Below, in pieces: positions 1 through 7,617 of a stretch of 64,000 nucleotides of DNA. Source of the stretch: Marseilla massiliensis (GTDB taxonomy: Bacteria; Bacteroidota; Bacteroidia; Bacteroidales; Bacteroidaceae); the NCBI RefSeq assembly GCF_016899955.1, contig NZ_JACJJL010000011.1, positions 1 through 64,000 on the forward strand, in the 5' to 3' direction. Position 1 is the stretch's first letter, and every line of letters starts with the position of its first letter. Position numbers and translations under genes: made by a program. The notes beneath the pieces are model-generated. The model was not told the origin of the DNA and ran no database searches. It saw only the letters and a program-made list of their open reading frames with translations.

Positions 1-55
1 CGGTTGCGCCGATGGTACTGCGCTGCAATGCGGGAGAGTAGGATGCCGCCGCCTT
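1..55 (+). rRNA. rrf: 5S ribosomal RNA, 3' end (partial)
   Basis: The first ~55 bases contain the pattern GATGGTACTGCG followed by GCGGGAGAGTAGG, which matches the 3' third of bacterial 5S rRNA (loop D/E and the closing strand). The 5' part lies before the window, so an rRNA operon probably ends here. A strong hairpin terminator follows directly. The exact 3' end is estimated. Confidence 0.85.
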
Positions 56-62
56 TCATGTT

Positions 63-103
63 GCCGCCCGCCGGGTTGATCCCCGGTCGGGCGGCATTTT
101 TTT
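63..103 (+). terminator. rho-independent terminator of the rRNA operon
   Basis: GCCGCCCG (63-70) pairs with CGGGCGGC (88-95), with extra pairs inside, and is followed by seven T residues. It sits just after the 5S rRNA end. Confidence 0.85.
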
Positions 104-657
104 GTATCTCCGCCTGCGGCCCCGGCCGGTATCCCATCCCACAGGTCTGCCGGGGGCGGCCACGCTGGCCGGATTGCTCCATTGCGCCGGCAGCCGTACG
201 TGTCGCGGACGCCGCCGCAGCTGCGCCCGATAGGGCTGATGCGGTGCGCTAAAGCATTTGTAGGAGAGGCCAGTTGGTGGTTCTGCTTAATTCAGGTGGC
301 CCATTAAGTCTGCGTTTGTTGTTTTCTGCGTTTGTATTGTGATTGTTAATGGGGTCATTCCTCTTGGCTGCTTCTTGCTTACTCCTGTTAACGGTATTAT
401 CCATCCGTGGCTTATCCATTTCACAGGTCGACCAATGTGGCTGTATTACTGAATCTTTTTTCGTTATGTATTAAGGTGGTATATTGAGGTAAAGATGGTG
501 ATATGTGGTGTGTACAGTCATCATTTTTATTTGCCGAATGCTTCAGACCGCATATACATCATATTATATTGCCTTTGCGCTGAGTTACTGTTGTGATGGG
601 ACTTCATGATGTCCTAACCATTGTAGTTGTATATTCATTATCTTTTTGCTGTCGTCA
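104..657. other. intergenic, no gene seen
   Basis: From about 300 the sequence turns AT-rich. The short open frames here lack a convincing ribosome site and have no family resemblance. I see no RNA gene or repeat. Confidence 0.5.
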
Positions 658-1473
658 TCACTCCCATTTTATGTATGACCAAGGGCTTTGTTTGGCATTT
701 AGCAATTGTTCGGCCATGTAAGCTATGCATGTCGCATCACCATACAAAGCGAATCCCAAGGCATAGCTGTGTGCAAAGTCTTTCCAGTTTGAAAATGCTT
801 CATGTGACATTTTGTATGCGGCGTCCAAGCAAATCATGCATTCGTCCTCATTGATGTATCCTTGTTCCATGCATGCCCGTGAGATGAAGTTCAGCTGACC
901 GGCATCCCAAGCAATGACCCCGAGCAATCCCAATTCATATTCTGAATCAGCTATGCCTGCGTTCATTATTTCTTTGTATTGCCTTTTTAGCTTCTTCATT
1001 TGCATTATGCATTCGTCGCATAATTCTTTGCTGTCGGCTAGCTCTTTGCTGTTCCTTAGCCAATTCTCTCCTTCTTTGCCTTTAAGGTATGCTTCGTATG
1101 CAAAGTGGAATGTTAGTTGTGATGGTGCTGTTGACAGCCATTTAAGTTTTTTTATGGCCCTGTCACGATTGTCTATTCCAAAGTCTTGTTGGAGCATGCT
1201 GGTTCGTTCTGCTGCATCAATACCTGTTCCCAGAGTGTTTAGGGTACCGCCGAACTTTCCCACGTGAAGGTTGCCAATGCTATATAGGCTTAGTTCTTCT
1301 TCTGAATAGGTCGATGTTTCATCAATCCTTAAATCATGGCAGCAACCATGCGCCATGTGGTTCTTTCTGCACGAGATATACGCCAATCCATGCTTTTTTA
1401 TTTTTAATAATGCCCAAACTGTAATTATAGTGGCAATTAGTGCTGCTATAGAAATTGTTGTTTGCTCAATCAT
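658..1473 (-). CDS. DUF1266 domain protein with N-terminal membrane anchor
   Basis: A 271-residue protein. Residues ~5-25 form one hydrophobic helix, followed by a linker with several Cys and His. The C-terminal half (about residues 185-265) carries the DUF1266 signature: AWDAGQL near a conserved Arg, GYINEDEC, a Trp in a FSNWKDFAHSY segment, then GFALYGD. The function of DUF1266 is not established; homologues include E. coli YbeU and YbeR. The protein is probably membrane-tethered with a soluble domain. The gene is clearly more AT-rich than the housekeeping genes further on and lies between an rRNA operon and a decayed phage region, so acquisition by transfer is plausible (inference). Family call is fairly firm, role unknown. 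Confidence 0.75.
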   Translation of the reverse strand: MIEQTTISIAALIATIITVWALLKIKKHGLAYISCRKNHMAHGCCHDLRIDETSTYSEEELSLYSIGNLHVGKFGGTLNTLGTGIDAAERTSMLQQDFGIDNRDRAIKKLKWLSTAPSQLTFHFAYEAYLKGKEGENWLRNSKELADSKELCDECIMQMKKLKRQYKEIMNAGIADSEYELGLLGVIAWDAGQLNFISRACMEQGYINEDECMICLDAAYKMSHEAFSNWKDFAHSYALGFALYGDATCIAYMAEQLLNAKQSPWSYIKWE

Positions 1474-2346
1474 AATGAATGTTTATATGTTATAGTAATG
1501 ATAGAACAGCTGCATAACCTTGCAACACGGTTGGTCTTGAATGGCGGTATGCGTTTTATAGCCATGTGACACTTACCTGTTTCCCGTTATGGATTAAGCT
1601 GCCAACCATGTCGCTGTTAGACAGATTTTTCGTAACGCTGTATATTACAAAGATACATATTCGCACTGTATCAATTTGCTTAAAGCTGTTATAAAATGCA
1701 AAGTTCGGAGATATGTGTTACAAAAAAGGAAGTTTGAATACTTCTGTTGGTTGGCTCATGAACTGAATAACACTGACATTTAAATACGCTATTCACTGTC
1801 ATCAATAATATAATGTATTATTTGTTATCACGTGATGCTTGCTTATGCTTACTATTGATATCTGCTTTCCTGTACAGCTGTAGCTTGCCGAAATATAGCA
1901 GAGCTAATGAATACAGATTGCTGGCATCGTATTTGTCATTTTCCTGCTGACCCTATGGAACTGCAAGGTATTTCATGTGTGTCCAGAGCATGGCGTCGCC
2001 ACCATCCACGGGCGGACAATTTTTCTCTTGCCGCCACTCGATCATGGTGTTTAGTCCGGCGGTTTTTGGCTGCGTATTGTACTTCACGCGGCTGTCGAGA
2101 TTGCAGGCGTAGAATGTCAAGGCGGTAGAACTGTAAACTGCTCTTGCGGTGCTGTGCCGGGGGCTTATCCCTGAGCTGCCGCTTATATTTAACAATTTGT
2201 ATCCAAACCGTCACTCCAGATGACAATGATAAAAACCGGCGAGTAATGAGTATGGGCTTCAACATTAGCTATTTAGATTTATCCTGAAAACGTGCACATT
2301 GCTTCAACGGAAAGATGCGGCACTCAATTCCGTTGTTATTTCCTCC
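1474..2346. other. decayed intergenic region
   Basis: No intact gene is seen. The stretch is AT-rich up to about 1900, then contains short protein-like frames with no clear start context (see 1953-2195). It lies next to phage tail-gene fragments and looks like the edge of a degraded mobile element. Confidence 0.4.
1953..2195 (-). pseudogene. possible gene fragment, unknown family
   Basis: An 80-codon frame. Its last ~55 residues have protein-like composition (a segment ALTFYACNLDSRVKYNTQP, then a hydrophilic stretch with EWRQEKNCPP and a Trp-rich end). The first ~22 residues look less natural, and there is no clear ribosome site or promoter. It could be the 3' remnant of a larger gene, in keeping with the phage debris that follows. 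I recognise no family. Confidence 0.3.
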
Positions 2347-2736
2347 ATGCAGGCAGACTATGGGGCCATGCTCCTCTTCAAGCGCGAGACGGGCAAGGAG
2401 GTGACAAAACTGTCCTGTCTGCCTGTCGGCCATGTGCGCCTACCTGTATTGCTGCACCGCGTCGGCTTGTAAGGCCGACGGCGTGGAGTTCGTCCATGTC
2501 TACGAGGCATACCGCGAGCAGCGCGATGCCGACCGCAAAGACTGCAAGGAGCGCGCCCGCCTCATGGCGGCGATATTGATACAGCCTCACCTGCGCAAGC
2601 GTGTGTCGCCACGACAGCTGCTGCGGCTACCATGGGACTATGAGCCTCAGGAGCGCAAGGCCACACGCCGCAGCCCACGACCGCCGAGAGCAAGGAAAAG
2701 TTTGGGGATATGTTGAGAAGAACAGGGGAGGTATAA
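2347..2736 (+). pseudogene. phage tail-region gene remnant with two frameshifts
   Basis: Protein-like pieces in successive frames resemble genes next to the tail chaperone of Bacteroidetes phages. In frame 1 (from 2347) there is an AMLLFKRETGKEVTKL segment, typical of the start of a tail assembly chaperone. In frame 2 (~2432-2680) there is YLYCCTASACKADGVEF, then a charged helix, then RKRVSPRQLLRLPWD, typical of the following gene. In frame 1 again (~2680-2736) there is KEKFGDMLRR before the stop. Two frameshifts, and the merging of two usually separate motifs, indicate decay. The family link is from memory of the motif patterns, so moderate confidence. Confidence 0.5.
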
Positions 2737-2859
2737 GACGAGACTAAAGGTCTTAAATTAGTCATTAATCTGGGGGAGAACATACATACCCATCGTAATT
2801 ATCGGTAGACGCTAACTCTACACTGGTGTCAATGATGGTTTGAGAGGCCGTGCAAGCAC
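2737..2859. other. intergenic, nothing recognised
   Basis: A short stretch after the phage remnant with no support for a gene or RNA. Confidence 0.3.
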
Positions 2860-3090
2860 TTAAAAAAAGAAGCCAAAAAGGCACAAGCCGTGAACTTTAT
2901 GAATATCGATATACAATATCGAGACGACACAAATGATAAGAGCAATGAAGAAAACAACACTGCGCCGTTCCGTCTTCTTCTGGGCTTTGACAAACTCTTT
3001 TATCTCGTCTTCATCTGGAATTATCTCAATGGTAATTTCGGCGGTGATTTTCTTAGGCTTGCTTTCGCCTGGTTTCTCAATGCAAATCTC
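2860..3090 (-). pseudogene. 3' fragment of a small membrane protein gene
   Basis: A 76-codon open frame bounded upstream by an in-frame TAA at 3091-3093 and lacking ATG, GTG or TTG near its beginning. The peptide runs from an acidic/basic segment (EIIPDEDEIKEFVKAQKK) into one hydrophobic helix (VVFFIALIICVVSILY) and a short tail. Composition is convincing for a single-pass membrane protein, but with no start codon it is best read as the broken 3' end of a gene. It sits directly downstream of the tRNA-Arg gene, where integrating elements usually join the chromosome. Family unknown. Confidence 0.4.
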
Positions 3091-3101
3091 TTAAAATGAC
3101 G

Positions 3102-3137
3102 AAGCCCTGCAAATCCTTGGGAAATGCAGGGTTTTCA
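3102..3137 (-). terminator. hairpin downstream of tRNA-Arg
   Basis: CCCTGCA and TGCAGGG form a stem around a ~13-nt loop just beyond the 3' end of the tRNA on the minus strand. The T-run on the minus-strand side is weak (the U-rich side faces the plus strand), so it may act as a processing or termination hairpin. Confidence 0.4.
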
Positions 3138-3142
3138 CTATG

Positions 3143-3216
3143 TGACCCCGTTGGGATTCAAACCCAAGACCTTCAGAACCGGAATCTGACGCTCTATTCA
3201 GCTAAGCTACGGGGCC
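3143..3216 (-). tRNA. tRNA-Arg(CCG)
   Basis: On the minus strand the sequence starts GGCCCCG and ends CGGGGTC plus discriminator A, giving a full acceptor stem (one G-T pair). The D arm has GCTTAGCTGAATAGAGC. The anticodon stem TCAGA/TCTGA encloses the loop TTCCGGT, so the anticodon is CCG (Arg, codon CGG). The T arm has TTGGGTTTGAATCCCAA. CCA is not encoded. 74 nt without CCA. The decayed mobile-element sequence lies on its 3' side, consistent with an old integration site. Confidence 0.95.
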
Positions 3217-3226
3217 AAAGCGAGTG

Positions 3227-3234
3227 CAAAGGTA
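3227..3234 (-). promoter_or_regulatory. -7 box for tRNA-Arg
   Basis: Minus-strand TACCTTTG (consensus TAnnTTTG) lies 11 bases upstream of the tRNA 5' end. No good TTTG box is seen ~20 nt further upstream. Confidence 0.5.
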
Positions 3235-3322
3235 GTAAAATAATTCCGAACAGCCTAACTTTTGGGCCCATAAATGTAGCAGAGCCATGTTTTTTTTGAT
3301 TGTTCTGGCAGACACACGATGC

Positions 3323-3352
3323 AAAAAGGCGGCCTGACGAGGCAGGCCGCCT
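3323..3352 (-). terminator. terminator of the alkaline phosphatase gene
   Basis: AGGCGGCCTG and CAGGCCGCCT form a 10-bp stem with a 6-nt loop. On the minus strand it is followed by TTTTT. It lies ~90 bp after the stop of the phosphatase gene. Confidence 0.8.
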
Positions 3353-3439
3353 AATAGATGTATTACGGATGTCGCTGTGCCCGGAAAGCGTAATGTCATT
3401 GCGTTGGTGTCATCGGGGCTTGCCTGGCGCAATGCCGGT

Positions 3440-4927
3440 TCACTTCATTTGTATCGGCGTGCCAACGCAGCCGTTAGGGTTCTGTATGTCGAGCATAGAG
3501 CAGACGGTGGCAGCTATGTCTGTGACATGGGTCTCCTTGGATGTGCGTCCGTGGTTTACATGCCAACCGTAGAATATCAACGGGATGTGGGTGTCGTACG
3601 AGCACCATACGCCGTGCGATGTGCCTTCGTGGAACGAGCCAGAGTCGAAGCCGTAATATCCAGGTTGCAGTATTATCTGAATGTCGCCGCTGCGCTTGGG
3701 GTTATATCCGTTGATGATGCGCTCGCGTATTGCCTGAGGTATAGACATCGACTGAACCTTGTCGAATGGCACGGCATAAGCCACCCTGTCGTCGTTGTCT
3801 ATATAGTCGCAGAGCGCGGCTTCTACCTCGTCGGCCGTGCGTCCGGCAGCCTTTATTGCCTCGTAGTCAAGGTATACGCGATACTCAATGAGGTCTTTCA
3901 CCAGGTTGGCCCCGGTGTTGTAGAGTTTCTTCAGGTGCCCGTTCATGTCGGCCAGGGCCGTCGATTCGTCCCATTCGCCTGCCGGCACCCCGTTTTTCTG
4001 CATGAGCGCGGCGTTGTGAGCGGCAGCGTGGTCGGCCGACAGGAAAAGCAGGTAGTTGCCTTTTCCAACGGCATTGTCGAGCGCTCCGAGCAGTTTGGCT
4101 ATCTCCTTGTCAAGTTCCCTGTAGGCCTCTTCCGTCTGTGGCGAGCGCGTGCCGTAGCGGTGGCCAATGTAGTCGGTAGACGAGAAACTGACGGCCAGGA
4201 AGTCGGTTGTGGTCCCTCGGCCCAGCTGTTCGCCGTTCAGGGCAGCTATGGCCATGTCGGCCACAAGCGTGTTGCCTTTCGGCGTATACCTTATGTCGGT
4301 TGTTTGCTTGTTTGCCTTGTTGAAATCGTCAACCCATGCGGGCAGTTGCTTCATGTAATAAGTGCTGGTAATGAACACCCCGTGGTCGTTGTCAAACCAG
4401 TAGGCTGCGTTTGCCGTGTGCCCGGCCGGCATGATGGCGCCGCGGTCTTTTAGCGAAACGCCTATCGTCTTTGCCTTGAAGTCTTGCGCAATCTTCACCG
4501 CGTCGCACATAGTGGTAACGCGCAGGTTGCGTGGCGACATCAGTCCGGCCTTGCTTTCGCTGCCAACAGTCTGCACCGTGGCGTCGTCGGCGCAATACGT
4601 GCGTTTGCCATCCTTGTAGAAATCGTTGCCGGCTATGCCGGTTATAGCCGGCACAGAGCCGGTGTACACACACGAGTGCCCCACGGCCGTCACCGTGGGC
4701 ACATATGTAATTTGGTTGTTGTCGCAGCTGTAGCCTTCGGAAAGCAGCCTGCGGAAGCCATCGTTGCCAAACGTGTAGTCGTAATAGTGCAGATAGTCCC
4801 AGCGCATTTGGTCGACTATGATGCCCACAACGAGCTTGGGCCTCTTTGCGCCCTGTTGCTGACTTTGGCCGCATGCGGTTGCCAGCAGGCCAACAAATAG
4901 GTAAACAAACGAAAATAGTCTCTTCAT
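3440..4927 (-). CDS. PafA-like alkaline phosphatase (periplasmic or lipoprotein)
   Basis: A 495-residue member of the alkaline phosphatase superfamily, of the single-domain phosphate-irrepressible type found in Bacteroidetes. It removes phosphate from monoesters outside the cytoplasm. A signal peptide (MKRLFSFVYLFVGLLATAC) ends in a possible lipobox with Cys19. Visible zinc and catalytic residues: D39 in GIIVDQMRWD, Thr80 in PTVTAVGH as the likely nucleophile, Lys and Arg in SLKDRGAIMPAGH (as in PafA), Asp and His in SSTDYIGHRYG, DH in LSADHAAAH, and His in EGTSHGVW. The start was set at MKRLF because it begins the signal peptide; an in-frame extension upstream has no signal character and crosses the TACCTTTG promoter box at 4962. 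Single gene with its own terminator. Confidence 0.9.
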   Translation of the reverse strand: MKRLFSFVYLFVGLLATACGQSQQQGAKRPKLVVGIIVDQMRWDYLHYYDYTFGNDGFRRLLSEGYSCDNNQITYVPTVTAVGHSCVYTGSVPAITGIAGNDFYKDGKRTYCADDATVQTVGSESKAGLMSPRNLRVTTMCDAVKIAQDFKAKTIGVSLKDRGAIMPAGHTANAAYWFDNDHGVFITSTYYMKQLPAWVDDFNKANKQTTDIRYTPKGNTLVADMAIAALNGEQLGRGTTTDFLAVSFSSTDYIGHRYGTRSPQTEEAYRELDKEIAKLLGALDNAVGKGNYLLFLSADHAAAHNAALMQKNGVPAGEWDESTALADMNGHLKKLYNTGANLVKDLIEYRVYLDYEAIKAAGRTADEVEAALCDYIDNDDRVAYAVPFDKVQSMSIPQAIRERIINGYNPKRSGDIQIILQPGYYGFDSGSFHEGTSHGVWCSYDTHIPLIFYGWHVNHGRTSKETHVTDIAATVCSMLDIQNPNGCVGTPIQMK

Positions 4928-4961
4928 GATTCTCTTTTTGATATGTCTTTGTTTTCGCCCG

Positions 4962-4969
4962 CAAAGGTA
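4962..4969 (-). promoter_or_regulatory. -7 box for the alkaline phosphatase gene
   Basis: Minus-strand TACCTTTG followed by GC, 34 bases before the start codon. The -33 box is not well matched. Confidence 0.55.
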
Positions 4970-5071
4970 TGAAACCAATGTTAAATACGTGTGATTGCCG
5001 TGTTGCAATGCTGTTACATGTGGCCGCCGGGCGGTTGCGGGGCCATGTGTTGGTGTGGCGTATTTTGCATA

Positions 5072-5386
5072 AGTAGCTGTTCAAAATTAACCGATACAAT
5101 AGTTTAGTGTATATTTTGAAGTTAAAGAGGCAAGGAGTTAGAGAGAGTTAGAAGAAGTTATATGGAGTTAGAGGACGATAGCATAGACTATCATCGCGCA
5201 GCCCTTTCTTAATTTTTAATTCTTTGCTCGGAGTGCAGACAATAGTTATGGAAACATGGGAGCTCTGGGAGCATGGGGAAAGTGTTGCAGGAAGATAGTC
5301 AAATACTATTGTCTGTACTCCTGAACTCCTGAACTCCTGTACTCCTAAAAAGCCCCAATGTTTATCGGGTGTTCCGACAACAACTT
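5072..5386. repeat. intergenic stretch with ACTCCT-type short repeats
   Basis: It begins with GTTCAAAATTAA, shared with 19608-19619. GGAGTTAGA-type repeats follow (5135-5173), and near 5304-5346 a run of 8-bp ACTCCTGA repeats ends in ACTCCTAAAAAG. A very similar tract (CTATTGTCT, then ACTCCTTA-type repeats, ending ACTCCTAAAAAGG) lies at 19764-19809. The first tract is roughly the reverse complement of the second, so the two bracket a ~200-bp segment. No coding support. Confidence 0.5.
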
Positions 5387-5471
5387 GCAAAACGGCCCGT
5401 TTTGTGTCTCAATATGGGCCGTTTGACACCGCAAAACAGCCCGTATTGATTTGCCAAACAAGCCGTTTCGG
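5387..5471. repeat. 22-bp-period palindromic repeat array A
   Basis: Four units start at 5387, 5409, 5431 and 5453, exactly 22 bp apart. Each is a variant of GCAAWACGGCCCGTTTYG, itself nearly a perfect palindrome (the first unit contains CAAAACGGCCCGTTTTG), separated by 3-4 bases. The array lies between the hydrolase stop and the phosphatase promoter. The same unit and period occur at 14543, 35340 and 44522. Confidence 0.8.
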
Positions 5472-5609
5472 AAAACAGGGTGGGCAATGCCGCAAACCGA
5501 AGTCCCGCCCACGGGTGTGAGCTACGGCTGGCCGCGGCCTGCCAACAGGCATCGGCAGCAACACCGAAGCACGGCAACTGCGGCGCCAAGGCTCGCGGAG
5601 GCCATTGCG

Positions 5610-6518
5610 CTAACGCCTGCCTGCGCCTGACTTGCCGCCTGGGCCGGTCGGCGGCAACACCGGCCGTCGCCCGGACAACGACCTTACGAAAGCGGCCATG
5701 TCGTCGATTACGTAGTCCGGCACGGTGCCGGGGATGTTGTATTCCACAGGATTCGACATGGCATTATCACCCTCGAGAAACAGGTGGTTGAGCTTAGGGT
5801 AAGAGCGGAAAACGGCCCGGCTGCAACCGCCAAGCCGCTGCTGCCACAGCCGGAAGTCGGCCATGGTGACCTGGTAGTCGCGCTCTCCCTGCATCACGAG
5901 CACCGGGCGGCTCAACGCGGCGGCGCTGTCTGCAGGCGAGCAAGCGGCCATCAGTCCTGTGAAATACTGGGGCGAGGCTGCCTTGACACGCCCTGCGAGC
6001 GTGTCGATGTAAGCATCCGACGCCCCCGACGGACTGAGATAGCGCAACTGTTGGCCCACCACTTCTGCCATGGGGCGGGCCGCTCCCGCCATGACCACCA
6101 TGCCGCCGACAGCAGCCGAGCGCGCGGCGATGAGCGGTGCGAGCGTGCCCCCAAGGCTGTGGCCCAGCAACACTATGCGGGCGGTGTCTGCTTTGGGGTC
6201 GGCAAAAGCCATGCGGAGGGCCGTGAGGGCGTCGTCGATGGTCTCGTCGTATATGCTTATGGCTTTGGCCGAGGCAGGATAGGCGTATGTGCGCTTGTCG
6301 TATCGCAGCGAAGCCACGCCACGGCGGGCCAGCCCCAGGGCTATGTCGCGGAACAGATGGTTGGGCCCTATGGTCTCGTCGCGGTCAAGCGGGCCCGACC
6401 CGTGCACCATGACCACCATCGGGAACGGCCCTTCGCCCGCAGGATAAGTTATCACCGCCGGCATGCGCCACCGCCCGGTTACCACCGTGTTGGCCCTTTG
6501 TTCAACGCCCGGGGGCAA
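5610..6518 (-). CDS. alpha/beta hydrolase (DUF3887-linked), frame broken from upstream domain
   Basis: A 302-residue serine hydrolase of the dienelactone hydrolase/prolyl oligopeptidase-like group. Motifs: oxyanion region VMVHGSGPLDRDE, nucleophile elbow GHSLGG, acid Asp in MQGERDYQVTMADF, and His in KLNHLFLEGDN. Substrate unknown; relatives are often annotated as acyl or peptide hydrolases. No ATG starts the frame; the first usable codon is TTG at 6518. Immediately upstream, one base out of frame, lies a DUF3887 domain with a signal peptide. DUF3887 and this hydrolase are normally one exported protein of about 430-440 residues. The join is a run of nine A containing A AAA AAC, so this frame may be reached by -1 slippage, or the gene may simply be broken. 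Confidence 0.8.
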   Translation of the reverse strand: MPPGVEQRANTVVTGRWRMPAVITYPAGEGPFPMVVMVHGSGPLDRDETIGPNHLFRDIALGLARRGVASLRYDKRTYAYPASAKAISIYDETIDDALTALRMAFADPKADTARIVLLGHSLGGTLAPLIAARSAAVGGMVVMAGAARPMAEVVGQQLRYLSPSGASDAYIDTLAGRVKAASPQYFTGLMAACSPADSAAALSRPVLVMQGERDYQVTMADFRLWQQRLGGCSRAVFRSYPKLNHLFLEGDNAMSNPVEYNIPGTVPDYVIDDMAAFVRSLSGRRPVLPPTGPGGKSGAGRR

Positions 6519-6532
6519 CGGCTGGCCTGAGG

Positions 6533-6546
6533 TCAGTTTTTTTTTA
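6533..6546 (-). promoter_or_regulatory. candidate -1 slippery site joining DUF3887 and hydrolase frames
   Basis: The minus strand reads GCG GTA followed by a homopolymer giving AAA AAA AAC TGA. The last part is the heptamer A AAA AAC, a well-known -1 slippage sequence. A one-base backward slip here bypasses TGA and enters the hydrolase frame exactly. Transcript slippage on nine A, a real frameshift mutation or a sequencing error would give the same picture. Confidence 0.45.
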
Positions 6547-6925
6547 CCGCTTCGGGTGGCAATATCTGTATGCCAAGCATGCGGCCCGCGTCGTTGAAGA
6601 CAATGAGCATGGTCAGTTCGGCGTTCTCAAACTGCAACATCGAGACGTATGCCCGGGTGCCCATCACGGTCTGCACCTCCCACGCCCCGTGGCCCTTGTA
6701 CTTGCCGGCCATGGCCTCAACATTGGCCATGATGCCCTTCAGGCTTTCCGGCTTTACCATGCCGCGCACCTCGTCGGCCATGTATGAATATAGGCTGTCG
6801 GCGTTGTCGGCCCTTACAAAAGCCAGCATCTTTTCGGCCATAGCCACATTTGGATCGGGCGTCTGGGCATGACAAAACATCGAAAAAGAGGCTGCCATTA
6901 TAACAGAAAGCAATATTTTCTTCAT
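6533..6925 (-). CDS. DUF3887 domain protein with signal peptide (5' half of a split hydrolase gene)
   Basis: 130 residues. A signal peptide (MKKILLSVIMAASFSMFCHA) is followed by a DUF3887-like alpha+beta domain (SNTF2-like fold, residues ~30-125: LYSYMADEVRGM, YKGHGAW, LIVFNDAGRMLGIQI). The frame ends in VKKN and a stop produced inside a run of nine A. DUF3887 usually precedes an alpha/beta hydrolase in the same chain, and that hydrolase follows here in the -1 frame. The start MKK was chosen for its signal peptide and its spacing from the promoter at 6951-6982. Alone it could be a small secreted protein; together with the next frame it would encode a ~438-residue enzyme. Confidence 0.8.
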   Translation of the reverse strand: MKKILLSVIMAASFSMFCHAQTPDPNVAMAEKMLAFVRADNADSLYSYMADEVRGMVKPESLKGIMANVEAMAGKYKGHGAWEVQTVMGTRAYVSMLQFENAELTMLIVFNDAGRMLGIQILPPEAVKKN

Positions 6926-6950
6926 GATGCTTAACGTTTGGTTACGTTGG

Positions 6951-6982
6951 CAAAGGTAAACAAAATTGCTTGAAGCCACAAA
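6951..6982 (-). promoter_or_regulatory. promoter of the DUF3887/hydrolase gene
   Basis: Minus strand TTTG (6982-6979), 20 nt, TACCTTTG (6958-6951). Both boxes match the Bacteroidetes primary sigma consensus perfectly. Confidence 0.8.
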
Positions 6983-7067
6983 CGCCGCTATCAAAAAACG
7001 CTAAACAAAACACCGCATTGCGGCATTTTGAATGAAAATAACTAAAAATATTTGCCCATCCACACTC

Positions 7068-7502
7068 AATATGCAGCGAATTGCCTATCTTTGCATAAGA
7101 TAAGCTGCTCTCGGCAATCTGTGAACAAGCTCACATTGCGCTCGATTGCATTATCTTTGCATAAGACAAGATGCTCTCGGCAATCTGTGAACAAGCTCAC
7201 ATTGCGCTCGATTGCATTATCTTTGCATAAGACAAGCTGCTCTCGGCAATCTGTGAACAAGCTCACATTGCGCTCGATTGCATTATCTTTGCATAAGACA
7301 AGATGCTCTCGGCAATCTGTGAACAAGCTCACATTGCGCTCGATTGCATTATCTTTGCATAAGACAAGCTGCTCTCGGCAATCTGTGAACAAGCTCACAT
7401 TGCGCTCGATTGCATTATCTTTGCATAAGACAAGATGCTCTCGGCAATCTGTGAACAAGTTCACATTGCGCTCGATTGCATTATCTTTGCATAAGACAAG
7501 CT
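7068..7502. repeat. 66-bp tandem repeat array carrying promoter-like boxes
   Basis: Six full 66-bp units plus a partial seventh. The motif TATCTTTGCATAAGA recurs at 7086, 7152, 7218, 7284, 7350, 7416 and 7482. Units are almost identical; at one site they alternate AGCTGCTC and AGATGCTC, so the array grew as 132-bp dimers. Each unit has TATCTTTG, a perfect -7 box pointing to the plus-strand sugar transferase at 7618, but no clear TTTG at -33. Because 66 is a multiple of 3, open frames run through on both strands (22-residue repeats). These lack start signals and look incidental. Confidence 0.9.
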
Positions 7503-7617
7503 GGATGCGGAAAATGCTGACACGCCTGCTTTCGGCCACAGCCAACGGCCCCAGGCATTGCCCAGCGCCACCGGACGGCAGCTTAAGGTAGCACATTAGC
7601 ACAAACAAGACGAAACC

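Noticed and set aside
3202..3432. Short minus-strand ORF over the tRNA region
   Set aside because: It overlaps the tRNA and a terminator hairpin and has no start context.
5387..5471. CRISPR array
   Set aside because: Units are palindromic with 3-4 base gaps at a 22-bp period. There are no spacers of usual length and no cas genes in the window.
7052..7591. Protein with 22-residue repeats encoded in the 66-bp array (either strand)
   Set aside because: The frames stay open only because 66 is divisible by three. There is no ribosome site or signal, composition is odd, and each unit carries a promoter-like box instead.
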